A stretch of 64,000 bases of DNA from Ptychodera flava (taxonomy: Eukaryota; Hemichordata; Enteropneusta; Ptychoderidae), in the NCBI RefSeq assembly GCF_041260155.1, contig NC_091947.1, positions 33,056,032 through 33,120,031 on the forward strand. The letters are read 5' to 3'. The translations under genes and the position numbers were made by a program. Of this stretch, positions 23,910 through 44,444 are shown in pieces. The stretch's first letter is position 1, and every line of letters begins with the position of its first letter. The notes beneath the pieces are model-generated. The model saw nothing but the letters and a program-made list of their open reading frames with translations, was not told where the DNA came from and did not search any database.

Positions 23910-24390
23910 CTGACGGGAGATTGGTAGTGCTGCAGCGGCATACTTGTCGGCTTCCGCCCGTTTATGACCAATGCAATTTCCGCACTTAAAGTACGGAAGA
24001 TAGTCAGCTGTTTATCGGGCACTTGTCGCAAGCTGCCCAGTCAGAGTATTCAATTTCACGGACCTTAGGTACGGCAGATTGCTGATCCTTTATCGGGTAA
24101 AGCATTCGCTGACTGCCCGCCGTCGGCCATTCCAATCCACATCCTTTGGTATGGAAAATGACGACCCTTTTCCGGGCACACCTGTGGTCTGCAGCCCGTT
24201 GACAACGATTGCGATATACGCGCTTTTTGTACGGGAAATTTTCAACCTCTTTTCGGTATACCCGTCCCCGGCTACCCATTGAATGAAGTTCCAATCGTCG
24301 CACTTTAAGTACGGGAAATTTGTCGCCTCTAGATTTAGCGCATCTGTCATTCATATCGCCGCCATCCGACATTCAAATACCCGTACTTGT
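23910..24390. repeat. Degenerate tandem repeat, period about 80 bp, six units
   Basis: A GTACGGnA-like core recurs at about 23910, 23990, 24069, 24148, 24228 and 24308, so the spacing is 79-80 bases. Each unit also carries a TTTTCGGG-like block about 20 bases in, a CTGCCC-like block about 45 in, and ATTCAAT near the end. Units differ a lot but the period is very even, so the array is old. Minus-strand open frames through it (24004-24372, 24090-24350) are probably side effects. Confidence 0.75.
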
Positions 24391-24477
24391 GATACCGAAG
24401 ATTGTGGGGAAACTCGATTGATTTTCTCTTATCTTATGACATTTCGAGTGAAACTTTAAAATTAAAAATTAAAAAAA

Positions 24478-24479
<2 letters not shown>

Positions 24480-24557
<78 letters not shown>

Positions 24558-24567
24558 TATATATATA
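24480..24567. repeat. (TA)n microsatellite
   Basis: Over 40 TA dinucleotides with one slip near 24550. It lies just after the 80-bp tandem array. Confidence 0.97.
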
Positions 24568-24850
24568 AGTTGTAGACAAAAAAGGGGATTTGGAGTGAAA
24601 AAAATCGAAGCAGGTAAATAGACCAGTTTCAGATGCAGTGACGGTTCGTCCTGAGGCTAAAGTTTCTATATGTATAAATTGGTAACTAAAATCGTAAATC
24701 CAGTCAAAGAATATTCCGTCGCTGCATACATTATTAACAATTAATTTTCAGTTTTATCTGATGCACGGAATGTGCAACGTAGGTGGTTTCTCAGACAGAA
24801 ATACTCCCGAAACTCCGCGCAGAGCAGTGGCCTACTCTTCCTTAATAGTT

Positions 24851-24890
24851 AAAAGTTTGACTTTCGCTCAAGGGCGAAAGTCAAACTTTT
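24851..24890. repeat. Perfect 17-bp stem hairpin
   Basis: AAAAGTTTGACTTTCGC and its exact reverse complement are separated by TCAAGG. A small snap-back structure in AT-rich DNA, origin unknown. Confidence 0.85.
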
Positions 24891-25079
24891 AATTTTTAAA
24901 CTGACCATTGCGCCTGGACCAAAAAATCTAGATTACATTTCATCATAAGCATTAGGGCAAAATCTATCCCCAGTGAAAGTTTCATGTCCATCCTCGATTT
25001 CTTGGCAGTTGGTCAGTCGAGTCATATATGCGAGAAAACTCAGTTTGATTTGCTCTGGTGCTCATAAAAAGAGAAAAAC

Positions 25080-27310
25080 TTATTTTTTTTTTATTTTTTT
25101 ATTTTATTTTATTTTATCTCGAACCAACAGGTTGCCCCAATAACAGGCTCGTTTGAAAATAAAAATATAATACAAAAACGAAAAATATATAACAGTTACA
25201 ACGTAAACAAACAGACAGGAGAATTCACATAAGAAAAAACCAAAAAACAGCAATAATGCGAAAGATACACAGAAATACATCCAGATAAAAGTAATTATTC
25301 AGAAAAAAGGATCTTACATAATCCATGACGAAAATTACTGAAGTTATTAAAAATATCTAAATTTTGCTTGTTACAGATAGAATTAAAATATGTCTGAGAT
25401 CGTGATAAAAATGAGTGTTTCAAGATATTCGTACGTGCTGACACTGGTCTAAAAAGAACAGCACGACGCAATGTAAAAGCAGGAACGTTAAAATGAATCT
25501 GTGCAAGAACATCTGGTACACTATAAACTGAGTGAAGGATTTTATAAAGAAAAAGAGTGTCTAAAAATTTTCGCCTGTTCTCCAATGTGGGAAGGCGAAA
25601 TTCATAACATAGGTTACTATACAGAGCCCTTGAGTAAGCCATCGATGAACGGAAACAAAGATACTTGATAAATTTTATTTGGACTCTTTCTAATTTCTTT
25701 ATTAAATATAATTGATGAGGGGACCAGATGGGTGAGCAGTATTCAACGTGGCTTCTGACGTAGGAGACATACAATGTTTTTAAAACTTTGATGCTATTAA
25801 AATATTTACAAGAACGCTTGATAAATCCAAGCATTTTAAAAGCCTTTGAAACAACATGGTTAATGTGCATACTCCAGTTAAGTTAAAAATACACCAAGGT
25901 CTTTTACAAAGTTGGTGCGAGTCAAAATAGTTTGCTTAGCACATCTGTAAGGAAATATTTTGACGTTTTTTTTCAAAGTGAATGAAATACATGAACATTT
26001 TTTAACATTTAATGACAACTTCCATTTGCTCGTCCACTTCACAACCTGGTTGATATCTTGTTGTAGTTTGATGCAATCGGACATATCAGTAATGGCCATA
26101 AATAACTTGGAATCGTCAGCATACAAAGATAAATTTGCATGGTTCATGCATTCAAACATGTCATTGATATAAAGTACAAAAAGGAGCGGACCCAAAATAG
26201 ACCCTTGGGGTACACCTGATGTGACATGTCCCCATGATGACAGTTCCCCGTCAAAAGCTACCCTTTGTAAACGACATTCAAGATATGTGGAGAGCCAGGT
26301 TAACAGATTACCACCTATACCATATGACTGAAGTTTATGAATTAATAAAGTGTGGTCGACCGAGTCAAAAGCTTTTGAAAAATCCAAGTAAATAGAGTCA
26401 ACCTGCCCTCCTTTGTCCATCACTGTGCTGATATAATTATATAAGATATCAGATTTGTCGTGGTCGAACGGCCGCTGACAAACCCATGTTGGCTTTCACA
26501 TATGACAGATTTAACATGATTAACAAGATTATTGTACACTACTTTCTCAAAAATCTTACTGAATAAGGGCAAAAGTGAGATTGGTCTGTAATTTCCAACC
26601 TCAGTTCGGTCCCCAGCTTTAAAAATAGGGACAACGTTTGCACGCTTGAAAATAGCTGGAAAAACACCCTGTTGCAAAGACCTATTAAATATAATTGTAA
26701 GAGGAACAGACAGCTCTTCAGCGCAGTTCTTTAAAATAATTCCTGAAATGCCATCAGGACCACACGCTTTCGTCGGCTCGATCTCTTTCAATGCAGCTAG
26801 TAATTGATCAGCTGATATGTCGAAAGTGTTAAGAACATTGCAAGAGTACTGATTACATTCTGGTAAATCTGTCACATTATCTTTAGTAAAAATGGATTGA
26901 AAATAATCATGGTTAAAAAGTTTAGAAATATCTTTTGAATTTTCAGCCAAAGTACCCTTATAATTAACAGTAGAGGGAGATGACCTAGTATTATGCTTAC
27001 TATTAACGAAAGACCAAAAACATTTACTATTTGCGCTGATTGAATTTTGCAGCTCAAGTAAGTGGTCTTCGTAAATAGAATTACGTAGTAATTTAAATTC
27101 AGCACGCTTACGCGAGAAACGAGAATAGTCTGCAGGATTCAATGAAGCCGGTATTTTTGCGAGCTTGCTCTTTTTCCTTGAGTAAACAAATCAAGTCCTG
27201 CGTATACCACGTTGGGTATTTTCTTTTCTTGATTCGTACTAAGTTAGATATGTTAGAGATGTCATCTTTTCATTTTTGTTGGTTTAATGCGAAGTCACAG
27301 ATTACAACAC
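25080..27310 (-). mobile_element. 5'-truncated LINE with reverse transcriptase (Jockey/CR1 group)
   Basis: Reads on the minus strand. Three open pieces in different frames (27142-26420, 26423-25878, 25870-25295) together cover one reverse transcriptase and its C-terminal part. Landmarks: GPDGISGIILKNCAEE, PIFKAGD, NYRPISLLPLFSKIFEK, LDFSKAFDSVDH, GVPQGSILGPLLF, the YADD active site, and a tail with SHVEYCSPIWSPH. At least two frameshifts separate the pieces, so it is dead. No endonuclease is seen upstream, so the copy is 5'-truncated near 27.3 kb. An A-rich, AAAAT-like 3' tail (25080-25117 as T-rich plus strand) marks the end. The Jockey/CR1 placement is from motif style. Confidence 0.88.
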
Positions 27311-27678
27311 GCTCCATGATCCGACAAATCGTCATGTTTCTGCAGTATTTTTGAAGGCTTTTGGTAATGCGTACAACATTTATAGTGAGAAAGATATCCA
27401 ATTAGATTCGATATGTTCGTGTGGTTTTATATCTGGAGACTTTGTGTTAAACATTAGAGTCGCCAGAGTGACGGAATTCGGTTGTGCCTGGATAATAGGT
27501 GTTCCGATTGGGCTGGCTCTCACATTACGTCAGATCCCTTTGTTGTAAATCCTGGTTACGCGTATGACATAAATCGACTTTCAATCACAGTCAGTTTTGC
27601 TTCAGCGACATTGGCGCTATTTAGGGGAGGGGGGCTAAGAGCTTTGGGATTTGGACACTTAGGGGGAACTGCCTTACG

Positions 27679-28043
27679 CTTAAAGGAGAACGCACCTCGG
27701 GGACAGACATTCGGACTCTCAAACTTTTACAATTCTCTTCTGATATACCACATGTGGGGATTCATTTTAAAGCTCCTGGTGAAAGAAAACTTTTCACCGG
27801 CTTAGTTTTTCGAAATTCCAAAATTTTTATTTTTCTTCATACTGAGAGTTAACACTGGGATGGCGGCCATTTTGAATTTCTAATATCGGTAAATCTTGGG
27901 TAATTTGTTTCTCTAGTACCAAAATTTGCACGGTGACCCCCTATTTTTATTCTTGATTTTGAAAGAGAATGATTGAAAGATCCCTTGAGGAAAGTTAGAG
28001 CAAAAGTTTAAGTCTTTCACTTTCGAGGTGCATATTACCTTAA
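27679..28043. mobile_element. TTAA-flanked MITE, copy 1
   Basis: About 365 bases with ends resembling AAGGAGAACGCACCTCGG and its reverse complement, flanked by TTA(A). A second copy in the same orientation at 55481-55838 aligns along its whole length. Shared inner blocks include GTAAATCTTGGGTAATTTG and TTTTATTCTTGATTTTGAAA. No coding. TTAA flanks suggest a piggyBac-type mover; a 3-bp TWA duplication is the alternative. Confidence 0.75.
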
Positions 28044-29500
28044 AGGAGGAACTGGTTGATTTATACTTTTCAATAGTGTGAACTTTAAATTGATTTAGAC
28101 ATTTTAGGTTTCTTTACATTCAATTTATGGTCTTGCGTTTATTTTTGTTCTTTTTTATTGTCGTGTTTGTTGTGCAGTTTTATTATTATTTTATTATACT
28201 TTCATATCTTTTGTTTTATTTGCACAGTTGCTTAAGAACTGTGTTTGATGAGGATGTCATGCATGTTGAATACTTCGTATTTGATATTTATTGTTGAAGT
28301 GTCTCAAGTTTGATGCCCTTGTTACAATACCAAGGATAAAAGTTCACTTTATGTAATAATACAGCTTATATAAAGTTGTCCATCACTCTATACGTCTGAA
28401 ATGCAATATTTCATTGCTTTTGTAAATGAAATTGGGAACGACGGTCCTTGAAGATGTCACAAAAATTACATTTTAAAATTCCACCAATTGACGAAGTACT
28501 GCAGTGCACAAAACCAGCTGTCGATGTCTCATGTAGGGTCCGTCATAGAATCTTGAGCTCCAGGGTCTATGAGTCCATAAACTGCCAATGGCACTTACAA
28601 CTCATTTCTTTTTGCATTCCCAGTGTCACACCTCAGCGGCCTTGGCCTCTAAGCGGCAAACTTTAGCGTGTCGTAATCATTTGGCACAATATGGTGTTAT
28701 ATGCAGTGTTGGGTCGATGAAGGGGGTTTAACTCAAAGGATGAAGAACTGAAATACGTTGAACAAGTGATATCTACACCTCGGCTTTATCGCTGAAATGC
28801 TTCCGCCAGGAAACTTCCAAATAAATCCGAAGATGTGGACTACGATATTATTAGGCGGACATTCCGCTTCCGCCTTTGTCGCAAACTTTAAACCTTTTAT
28901 TTCAAGATCTTTCCTCCTTTTGAAGGTTAAAGATACACATAATAGAGAATTGAGATTGAAAACGTTTGAGGGTGAAAAACGGATACTTCCATGCATGCAT
29001 CCAACGTTTACCTGTATCGGTAAACTCCATAATAAGTAGCCTTAATTCAAGTCCGTACTATGTCACCAAACTATGTGCAAGAAATACTTACTACTAAGAA
29101 ATTCCATTTTCTATCAATCTTCGGGAAGTCAAAATGGAGAAAACTGAGCTCAGCAACAACGTGTCGACAATCCAATCTCAGCTAATAGCTAGCTGATCAG
29201 TACATAATAGTGGTATTCGGATGTAGCCGGTGAAGGCAATTGCGGTGGTGCTCGTATTCAAATATTGAAGGCCCTCTTGATTTTCTTCCACTGCTGACGC
29301 CTCATGGATGATATAATTTTTCCGCGATTATCCCTCTTTATGACCAGCAGCAGAATTACTATTTTCAAACATGCACATATCACAAGATGTATGAACACCT
29401 TTCATATATGATCATATACCTACATTCACGTGCCTGTGAAATGCTATGGGGGAAGCGCCCTCACATCCATGCATTTTTTAAGCTTTAACGTATCACGCCC
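28044..29500. other. Intergenic, no gene seen
   Basis: AT-rich sequence. Opposed open frames at 28733-28996 (-) and 28797-29039 (+) overlap without family patterns or splice context. Confidence 0.35.
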
Positions 29501-29602
29501 CGGCCCGGTGTGTGATACAGACCCGGCCCTTGGTCGCACGGCGAACGGGTCCTCGCACGCTCGGGCTCTTCCGCCGTACGACCTTGGGCCGCAAAAGGGC
29601 CA
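29490..29602. repeat. GC-rich imperfect palindrome
   Basis: An island of high GC in AT-rich surroundings. GGTCGCACGGCG pairs with CGCCGTACGACC, extending outward to GGCCCTTGG and CCTTGGGCC. A second small hairpin, GTATCAC with GTGATAC, lies at its left end. Probably a small foldback element. Confidence 0.55.
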
Positions 29603-30888
29603 TAAAGATTATTAGTCCATCCGAATCGTTATGAACTTTCTGTACAGTTTTGAAGGATGAATCATGGGAAAAACCAGTATTTTTTTTCTAAAGGGAAGAC
29701 ATCACAGGTTTGTTTTTATCTTTTTTTACACCTATCTCAACAGTTTTCCCCATTTTCGTTACGTTTTATTGGTCTTTAGCTTTCCTTATACCGATGTGTT
29801 CCCCGCGTTCATTTTGAGGAAATCGTAATTTACAAGTTTTTCCCGTTTTTATTGCTTAATCTTTGGTTTTTGAAATTGCAGAAACATTTAATCAGAACCA
29901 ATACCTGAATGACGTGAGAGTCAAACTTATTATCCCATTTTTGTTGGGAAGTTCATTTTGCAAACCTCTGTTAATAAAAGTATTTATGTGTGTTTTTGGG
30001 CCGAAGCAATTTCTGGCTTTTATGGTTATATTTTATTCCCCTTTTATTTTTCCGGTATCTATTTTGATTTCGCCTGTATTCATCGGAGTGTCCCTATTTC
30101 TCGATGCCGCTATGTTGACGATGTATTTTTCGGAATCTTGCTATATATTTTTGCATTGTTTCTGTAATTTTGTGTAATTGATAGGTGGCACGTATTACAT
30201 TGTGTCACTCTCCGATCACCATGATATATTCTTCAGCAACTTTGCAAGCAACGACTACACGATATAGGGACAGCAGCGGTAACTTTGATACTTCTTTCAC
30301 TATTTTCGTCAAAGCAGTAAGTACATTTTCCTCTGCTCCCTATCTAGTGGATAGAGAAAGTTGGAATGCTAAGTGTCAGCCTTGGCAGTTGAATATGTTA
30401 TATTGACGAATAAAATTCTCGTCCGAACTTAAATTCAGTCTTGAATTCACTTGTCAACAATAAAACTGGATATTACGTTTAGTATCAGGCTATGTGCACA
30501 ACCTGTGACTGTTGAACAAAGTAATGGCAATATCAAAAGATGCCAACTCAAGTCATCAAGCTGAATTATAATGGTCAAAACCGAAGTGTAAATCAACAAA
30601 AAATAAATTGTTTTTGGTAAGGAAAGATTATCAACCTCAATATTCAAACAAAATGAGAAACCCAATGACTAAACTAATGTACTTCAACTATACACTGCCA
30701 CCCATTGATCGTACTTATCTTTCTCCACGCCGTACTTAGACTTCTTCCATGTGTCACGTGATCGTAGAGTTGTCTTCGCATAATGTCACCGGGATATGTT
30801 TCACATCAATATGTAAATCAGTGCCAAATTCAGTAAATTTCGCAAATTATCTCAAATATTAGACAGTAGTAACCCAGCCCTCACAGCA
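29603..30888. other. Intergenic, no gene seen
   Basis: T-rich sequence with open frames (29863-30177, 29958-30167, 30185-30406) whose hydrophobic content follows from base composition. It is the 3' flank of the esterase relic. Confidence 0.35.
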
Positions 30889-33800
30889 TTAATACTTCCA
30901 TGAGTATGGGTAAAATCCATTATCCATCCAGAATTTGCACTCTTCCTGGTGGTAATCTTCTTGAACGACCATTTCACTGCCAATAAGTGCCATACCATCT
31001 GGCTTTTCCGGCCAGTTCAACTCTGGCGGCATCACTCCTTCTCTACCAAAATGCACAATTGCCTTCTGCATCAGTGCCTGGAATTGCATGTCTTCTTTGG
31101 TAGGATTTGATATGTAATGGGGTAAAAACCCGAAGAATGCGAACATGTCTGATATATGGAAGGCATAACGAGGTTTTCATGTAAGTCCTAAATACGAAAA
31201 TGGTTGAGAAGGCCACCATGTGGTGACATAGCGATACACAGGTGATTTCAATGACAGGGCAGCATGTTTGGCGAGCAGGGCATTTCCACAGGTGGCTTGA
31301 ATATCACTGGCCATCGTTGTGAAGGTCAACTCTGGTGTATCCTTTGTCTTGTCGTACGGATAAAGTAACATGGCTTGCTTTGTAATGTCTTTGCCGAATG
31401 TATCAAGCCTTTCTGTGGATACAGAAGGAAAATCACAATATATGCACGAGTTTGTGGCTTGTTACTGACAGTATGGACCATTGTCAAATTTACGAGTAAA
31501 TTATAGGCCTTGTTTGCTGTGTGTGCAAGCTGCACTGAAATGATTCGTTTCAAGGGCGATATTTACATACCTATTGATTCGTCAAAGCTTTGCAGTTAGT
31601 TTTAGGAACTGCATACTTGTAAAAGACTCGGTTTTAATAAAATTTTCTGTGGTATTTTATGTGCCACAAACATAAAGTAAGAATTATGAAGTTCAAGGTC
31701 AACAAGTCATTGACAATGACATAGTCCCCCCTTGTAATTGGGAATTTGTAACTGAAAGTGACTAAAAATTGACGTCGACATGATGCACATGAAAAAAGAA
31801 AAGTGAGTACCAAAGCCCTGACTGATGCCCTTATTGGATTGGATTGTAAACAAGTTGACATTAGTAATAGTATTAATAGCAGAGGGTTATGTCCTTTTAC
31901 CAAGTTGGACAGAATTACGTATGTCATGCCCTGGTTTTTTAAACGTCAAAATTCAGCTAGTCTGCAAGAAACTAGTGTAGGTATGGCTGAGTAATGGCTA
32001 TCCACCAAAAAAAATCAGAACGCCAGGTGTGAACCAAAATGCCCCCATTTTAAGTACAGAAGAGACTTCCCACAATTAGCTATCGATACTGCTAAAATTA
32101 AAATGCCTTTCTTGACTTGTAAATCTTTGTATGATCAACATCTGCAGCAAGCGTCATCAGATGTAGTGCAGTCACTCAGAATATAGATCTCTAATTACAA
32201 ACATTGTTTCCCTATTCAGCCAATCTGGGGTAACACCCTAATCACAAAAGGTCATTAAATAAGTCAATTGATAATTTATCAACATGATGTTGCTTTTCAC
32301 TTTTACACTACTGGAAGATCAACATCTATACCATGTTTCATAAAATTTGATGCAGGATTTCTGGACATATCATACGAATTCGGAAAGTTCATGAAATATG
32401 GAAATTAGAATTTAATTAACATGATACTGATAAACGTCATTATACACAGTTAAAGCAACATGAGCTCAACATCTATATCAAATTTCAACAAATCCGATGA
32501 AGTATTTCTTAACGTATCGGCCTAATTACAAAAATTCATCAAATATGATGAAGTATTTCTTAACGTATCAGCCTAATTACAAAAATTCATTAAATATGCA
32601 AATACACAATTAACTGACATGATACGACTAAATGTCTTTGCTTGCTACTACAACACTTTGGGATAAACATCCGTACCATAGCACACTAATCAGGACTATC
32701 AGGACATTATAGCACACTAATTAGCACACTAATTAGGAAAGTTCATAAAATATGCAAATTGGCATTAATTCACAAGATACTGCTAAATGTCTTCGTTCCC
32801 TATTACAACACATTGAGATCAACATCTGTACCAAGTTTCATCAAATTTTCTACAGTATGTCTAGACATATTTCCTTAATTACAGAATTTATGCAAATTAG
32901 ACATTAAATGATATGATCCTGCAAAATGTTTTTGCACACAGGTAGAGTTTTGGTATATGAATATGTTTACCAAGTTTCATCAAATTTGAGTCAGTATTTC
33001 TTGACATATTATGTAATTATGAAAATTCATTAAATATGCAAATTAGCAATTAAATGACATGATCCTGCTAAATGTCTTTACGTACTTTTACTGCTCTGGT
33101 ATATCAACATCTGTATGACGTTTCATCCTATTTGAGTTGATATTTCTTGCATCAAATATGCAAATTAGCTTCTAATTGACATGATCCTGCTAAATATTTA
33201 TTGAAATATTACCGGAATTATGAAAATTCATAACTATGCAAATTAGCAATTAATTGACACGATACTGATAAATGTTTTTGTGTGCTATTAGAGCCCTGTG
33301 TGACCACCATGTGTACAAAGTTTGATCAAACTTGGTGCAGTCTCTTAAGAAGCACAGCTCTTTTTAAAAAATCAAGAATTATGCAAATTAGCACTAATTA
33401 TGCGTGCCACATCCAAAACAATGGGCGAGCATATGTAGGCCATAGTGTATTATATCGTTGTACAAAGTTTGAAAGGAATTGGCTTGGGCATGTCCGAGAT
33501 ATCTGGTGCATGGAAAGACAGACGGACGGACGGACGGACTGACGCAATGACGGAGCCCAAACCATAAGTCCCCTGGACTTCGTCTGGGGTCTAATAAATC
33601 ACTTCACTGTTTACATTACATGGTTGCATTTCAAGTTATGATAACCTTCGTCTGTTATGTATAATTTAACGGTATATAGTCACCTGTAATCTATATATGC
33701 CCATATATGGTAAAAGGAGCATTCCTTGGTATTCAAAATGCCCCTGTGAGGACGCTGTTTTTAAAAAGCGGCCACCCGCTTAAAATCTGTAATTGGTTAG

Positions 33801-34040
33801 ATTTTCTCTTTGCATGGTAACTGTGGCAAAATTGGAACAGGTGACAGTATACCTTCAATGCATGGGTTCTATTTCAACCACTCATCTCTCCTGTCACGTG
33901 ACTTTCATATGAATAAGTTATTGCATTGGTTCAAAGGGAACCATAAATCTTACCTGTCACGTGACTCTCATACTGCTCCCAAGACCAATTCCGCATGTTT
34001 CTTGGGGATGGTTTGAAGTCAATTTCTTGAGCAGTTGTGC
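30889..34040 (-). pseudogene. Esterase pseudogene, last two exons only
   Basis: Second copy of the 14.8-18.0 kb esterase on the same strand. Exon 2 (33954-34040, 87 nt) encodes GTTAQEIDFKPSP..NWSWEQYESHV and exon 3 (30889-31412, 524 nt) ends in SWKY and a stop. Both have exactly the lengths and phases of the intact gene. Exon 3 differs at about 26 of 174 residues by eye and has TGA where the intact gene has Trp471 of IPWEARY; the frame continues intact after it, including the catalytic His. The large first exon with the Ser nucleophile is absent between 34041 and CHMP3 at 35917. AAAG/CAG acceptors and GTAAGA donor remain. A short repeat of the exon 2 end (CCTGTCACGTGACT) lies at about 33890. 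I infer a segmental duplication that lost its 5' end and then decayed. Confidence 0.85.
32150..33590. mobile_element. Pearl/Helentron-like element: ~160-bp core repeats plus ACGG microsatellite
   Basis: Roughly seven diverged units of about 150-170 bases run from about 32150 to 33400. Each has blocks like TTTCATCAAATTTGA, AGTATTTCTTGACATAT, ATATGCAAATTAGCAATTAA and GACATGATACTGCTAAATGT. The array is followed by GACGGACGGACGGAC (about 33521-33540) and then CCCCTGGAC..GTCTGGGG, an imperfect hairpin just before CTAAT. This order (core tandem repeats, ACGG-type microsatellite, 3' hairpin, CTRR end) is that of pearl elements and non-autonomous Helentrons of marine invertebrates. It sits inside the intron of the esterase relic. 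The 5' end was not pinned down. Confidence 0.6.
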
Positions 34041-34099
34041 CTACATCATAGTGAAGACCAAAAGACAATGTAATGGATATACACGTCTATAGATCAGCA

Positions 34100-34960
34100 G
34101 TAGACAAATGTTTTTGGAAATTCATGTTCATGGAAATTGTTATCAAATACCTACGTAACCTTTCATTTTCATTTTCATTTTTGATCTGGGGCCTGTTTTG
34201 AACTCCTTTTAACCTGTCGGGAAAATTGATTTAATATCATCATCTCCTTGTCATGAAATTAAATCGAAAATTGAATTTATCAGGAAGTTGTCGTTGGGCA
34301 GTTTTGCTTTCTGGTGAAACATATAGGCCTATGCTGAACGCAATATTTCTCCCGTGACATGAAGGATACTGGTTCAAACTTTCCCTCAGAAAAGAAGAAG
34401 CAAAAGTCAAAACTTTCATTCACAGGTACACACTATCTAAAAGTCTACCAATGGGGATTAGTGGACGCAACACTTTGAAACCCTACAGTTTTTTTTCAAG
34501 GCGGACAAGCTACACTTTCCTTCACGCTAACGACTCCTTTGGTTACTTATTATAACTGTAGTATGCTAACTGCATTGTATCCAATACCCTCTGCTCTTGC
34601 CCTGAAACTTACCACTCGATCTTTTTTCTTACCAAAGAGTCTTCAGTCTCCCTAACTTTATCATTTTCACAGGATTCCACTGAAACTTTCGACTTTTACA
34701 TTGGAATGTTTCTCGTTTTCAGCATGTCATTTTGCTTAGATGTAAAATTGTTTCATATTGTTGTACAGGTAGGGAGCACCACAAAAATCATAGATAGCCT
34801 CGTTTGTAGTTTAATATATATGTTGCAGATTAAAATGAGTACACAGATAAAATTATCATAGTTAGAAGTTAATGTTGATAACTTTTGTGGACACATACAA
34901 AAAGCCAATTTTTTTATTTTTTTCGAAAAATGGTACTCAAGGATTGGCATTCATTAGTCC
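34100..34960. other. AT-rich flank, no gene seen
   Basis: Lies where the first exon of the esterase relic would be expected. No GxSxG, HGG or other esterase pattern is present on either strand. Confidence 0.4.
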
Positions 34961-34965
34961 TACGT

Positions 34966-35525
34966 TTAAGAAACGCTGAAATCGAAAATGTGTGAAGTCA
35001 TTTCTTGAAAAGGAAAAAGAAAATTAAAGAAAGTCATAAACTTAAACTGACATTGTGAGATGAGCTTGTTAATTTCAAGATAACTAATTAGTCGTTTATT
35101 CAGTATAGAAGTAAATAATTTTGAAATACGACTTGATATTGCAATAGCTCTGTAATTGCTAGGATTTGTCTTGTCACCAGACTTATGGATAGGAACTAAC
35201 ATTGTTGATTTCCAGCATTCAGGAAATTTACCTTTTTTCAAAATGTGATTAAACAATTTAAGAATGCCTTTATTAGAGAAAATACTATCAATTTTGAGCA
35301 TCTCATTCAATATACAGTCTTCCCGGGTGCCTTTTTCGCTTTAAGGTTTTTAATTCCTTCCTTTAATTCTTTAAAGTTAAAAGGCTTATACAGGTGAGTA
35401 TTAAGTCTTGGAATGTTCTCTAATGATTCTAATTCCTCTGCCATAGCATGATCTTGTTGACGTGTTGCTATTGTACAGAATTTTGAAATAGTGTATTCAC
35501 TCACGGCTCTTACATGTATTACCAT
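34966..35525 (-). mobile_element. LINE reverse-transcriptase fragment
   Basis: Two minus-strand open pieces in different frames (35525-35307, 35310-34966) carry the N-terminal part of a LINE reverse transcriptase: KAKKAPG, then NEMLK, GKFPECWKSTMLVPIHKSGD and NYRAIAISSRISKLF. The catalytic YADD region is absent, so the copy is short at its 3' side, and a frameshift separates the pieces. The sequence differs from the LINE at 25-27 kb, so it belongs to another family, perhaps L2/CR1-like. Confidence 0.8.
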
Positions 35526-35803
35526 GTTCTCCTGTGTGGTTTGTAATCTATCTATCTATTAACATACTACTATATAAATTTTTACTTTTTTTCAATTGTT
35601 TTTTATACTCTTCAGATTAAAATATCTTTGCCTCAAAATTGGTAATTGAAGTTCGGATTTTCAACCACGAAACCAATATTCAAAGTTTCAGCGTACATAA
35701 ATGACATACTAGTAACGTTTAGTTCTGCTTTTTCCACATAGTTTCTGTAACATTCGCTCTTCTCAGTCTTCTGCATTCACCTCGCTCACGTACGTTTCAC
35801 CTA

Positions 35804-35811
35804 TGACGTCA
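35804..35811. promoter_or_regulatory. Consensus CRE upstream of CHMP3
   Basis: TGACGTCA, the full palindromic CREB/ATF site, lies 106 bases before the CHMP3 ATG, with no TATA box nearby. Typical of a housekeeping promoter. Chance occurrence is possible. Confidence 0.45.
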
Positions 35812-35916
35812 CTCCGCGGTCAAGAAGTAGTTAAACAGTATATGAATATTAATTAGCGGCCATTTTTAATTTATGCTACGGGTAACATCGAAGTACTTCC
35901 GCCTTATAATAGGAAG

Positions 35917-44444
<8,528 letters not shown>

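Noticed and set aside
24004-24372. 122-aa minus-strand open frame with recurring FP-K words
   Set aside because: The recurrence follows the 80-bp DNA repeat. The period is not a multiple of three, so the words change frame; no start or splice evidence.
23910-24390. CRISPR-like array
   Set aside because: Units are diverged along their whole length with no constant repeat and variable spacer pattern, and the genome is animal.
29863-30177. Multi-pass membrane protein candidate (104 aa)
   Set aside because: Hydrophobicity follows from T-rich DNA; no family pattern, no supporting splice sites.
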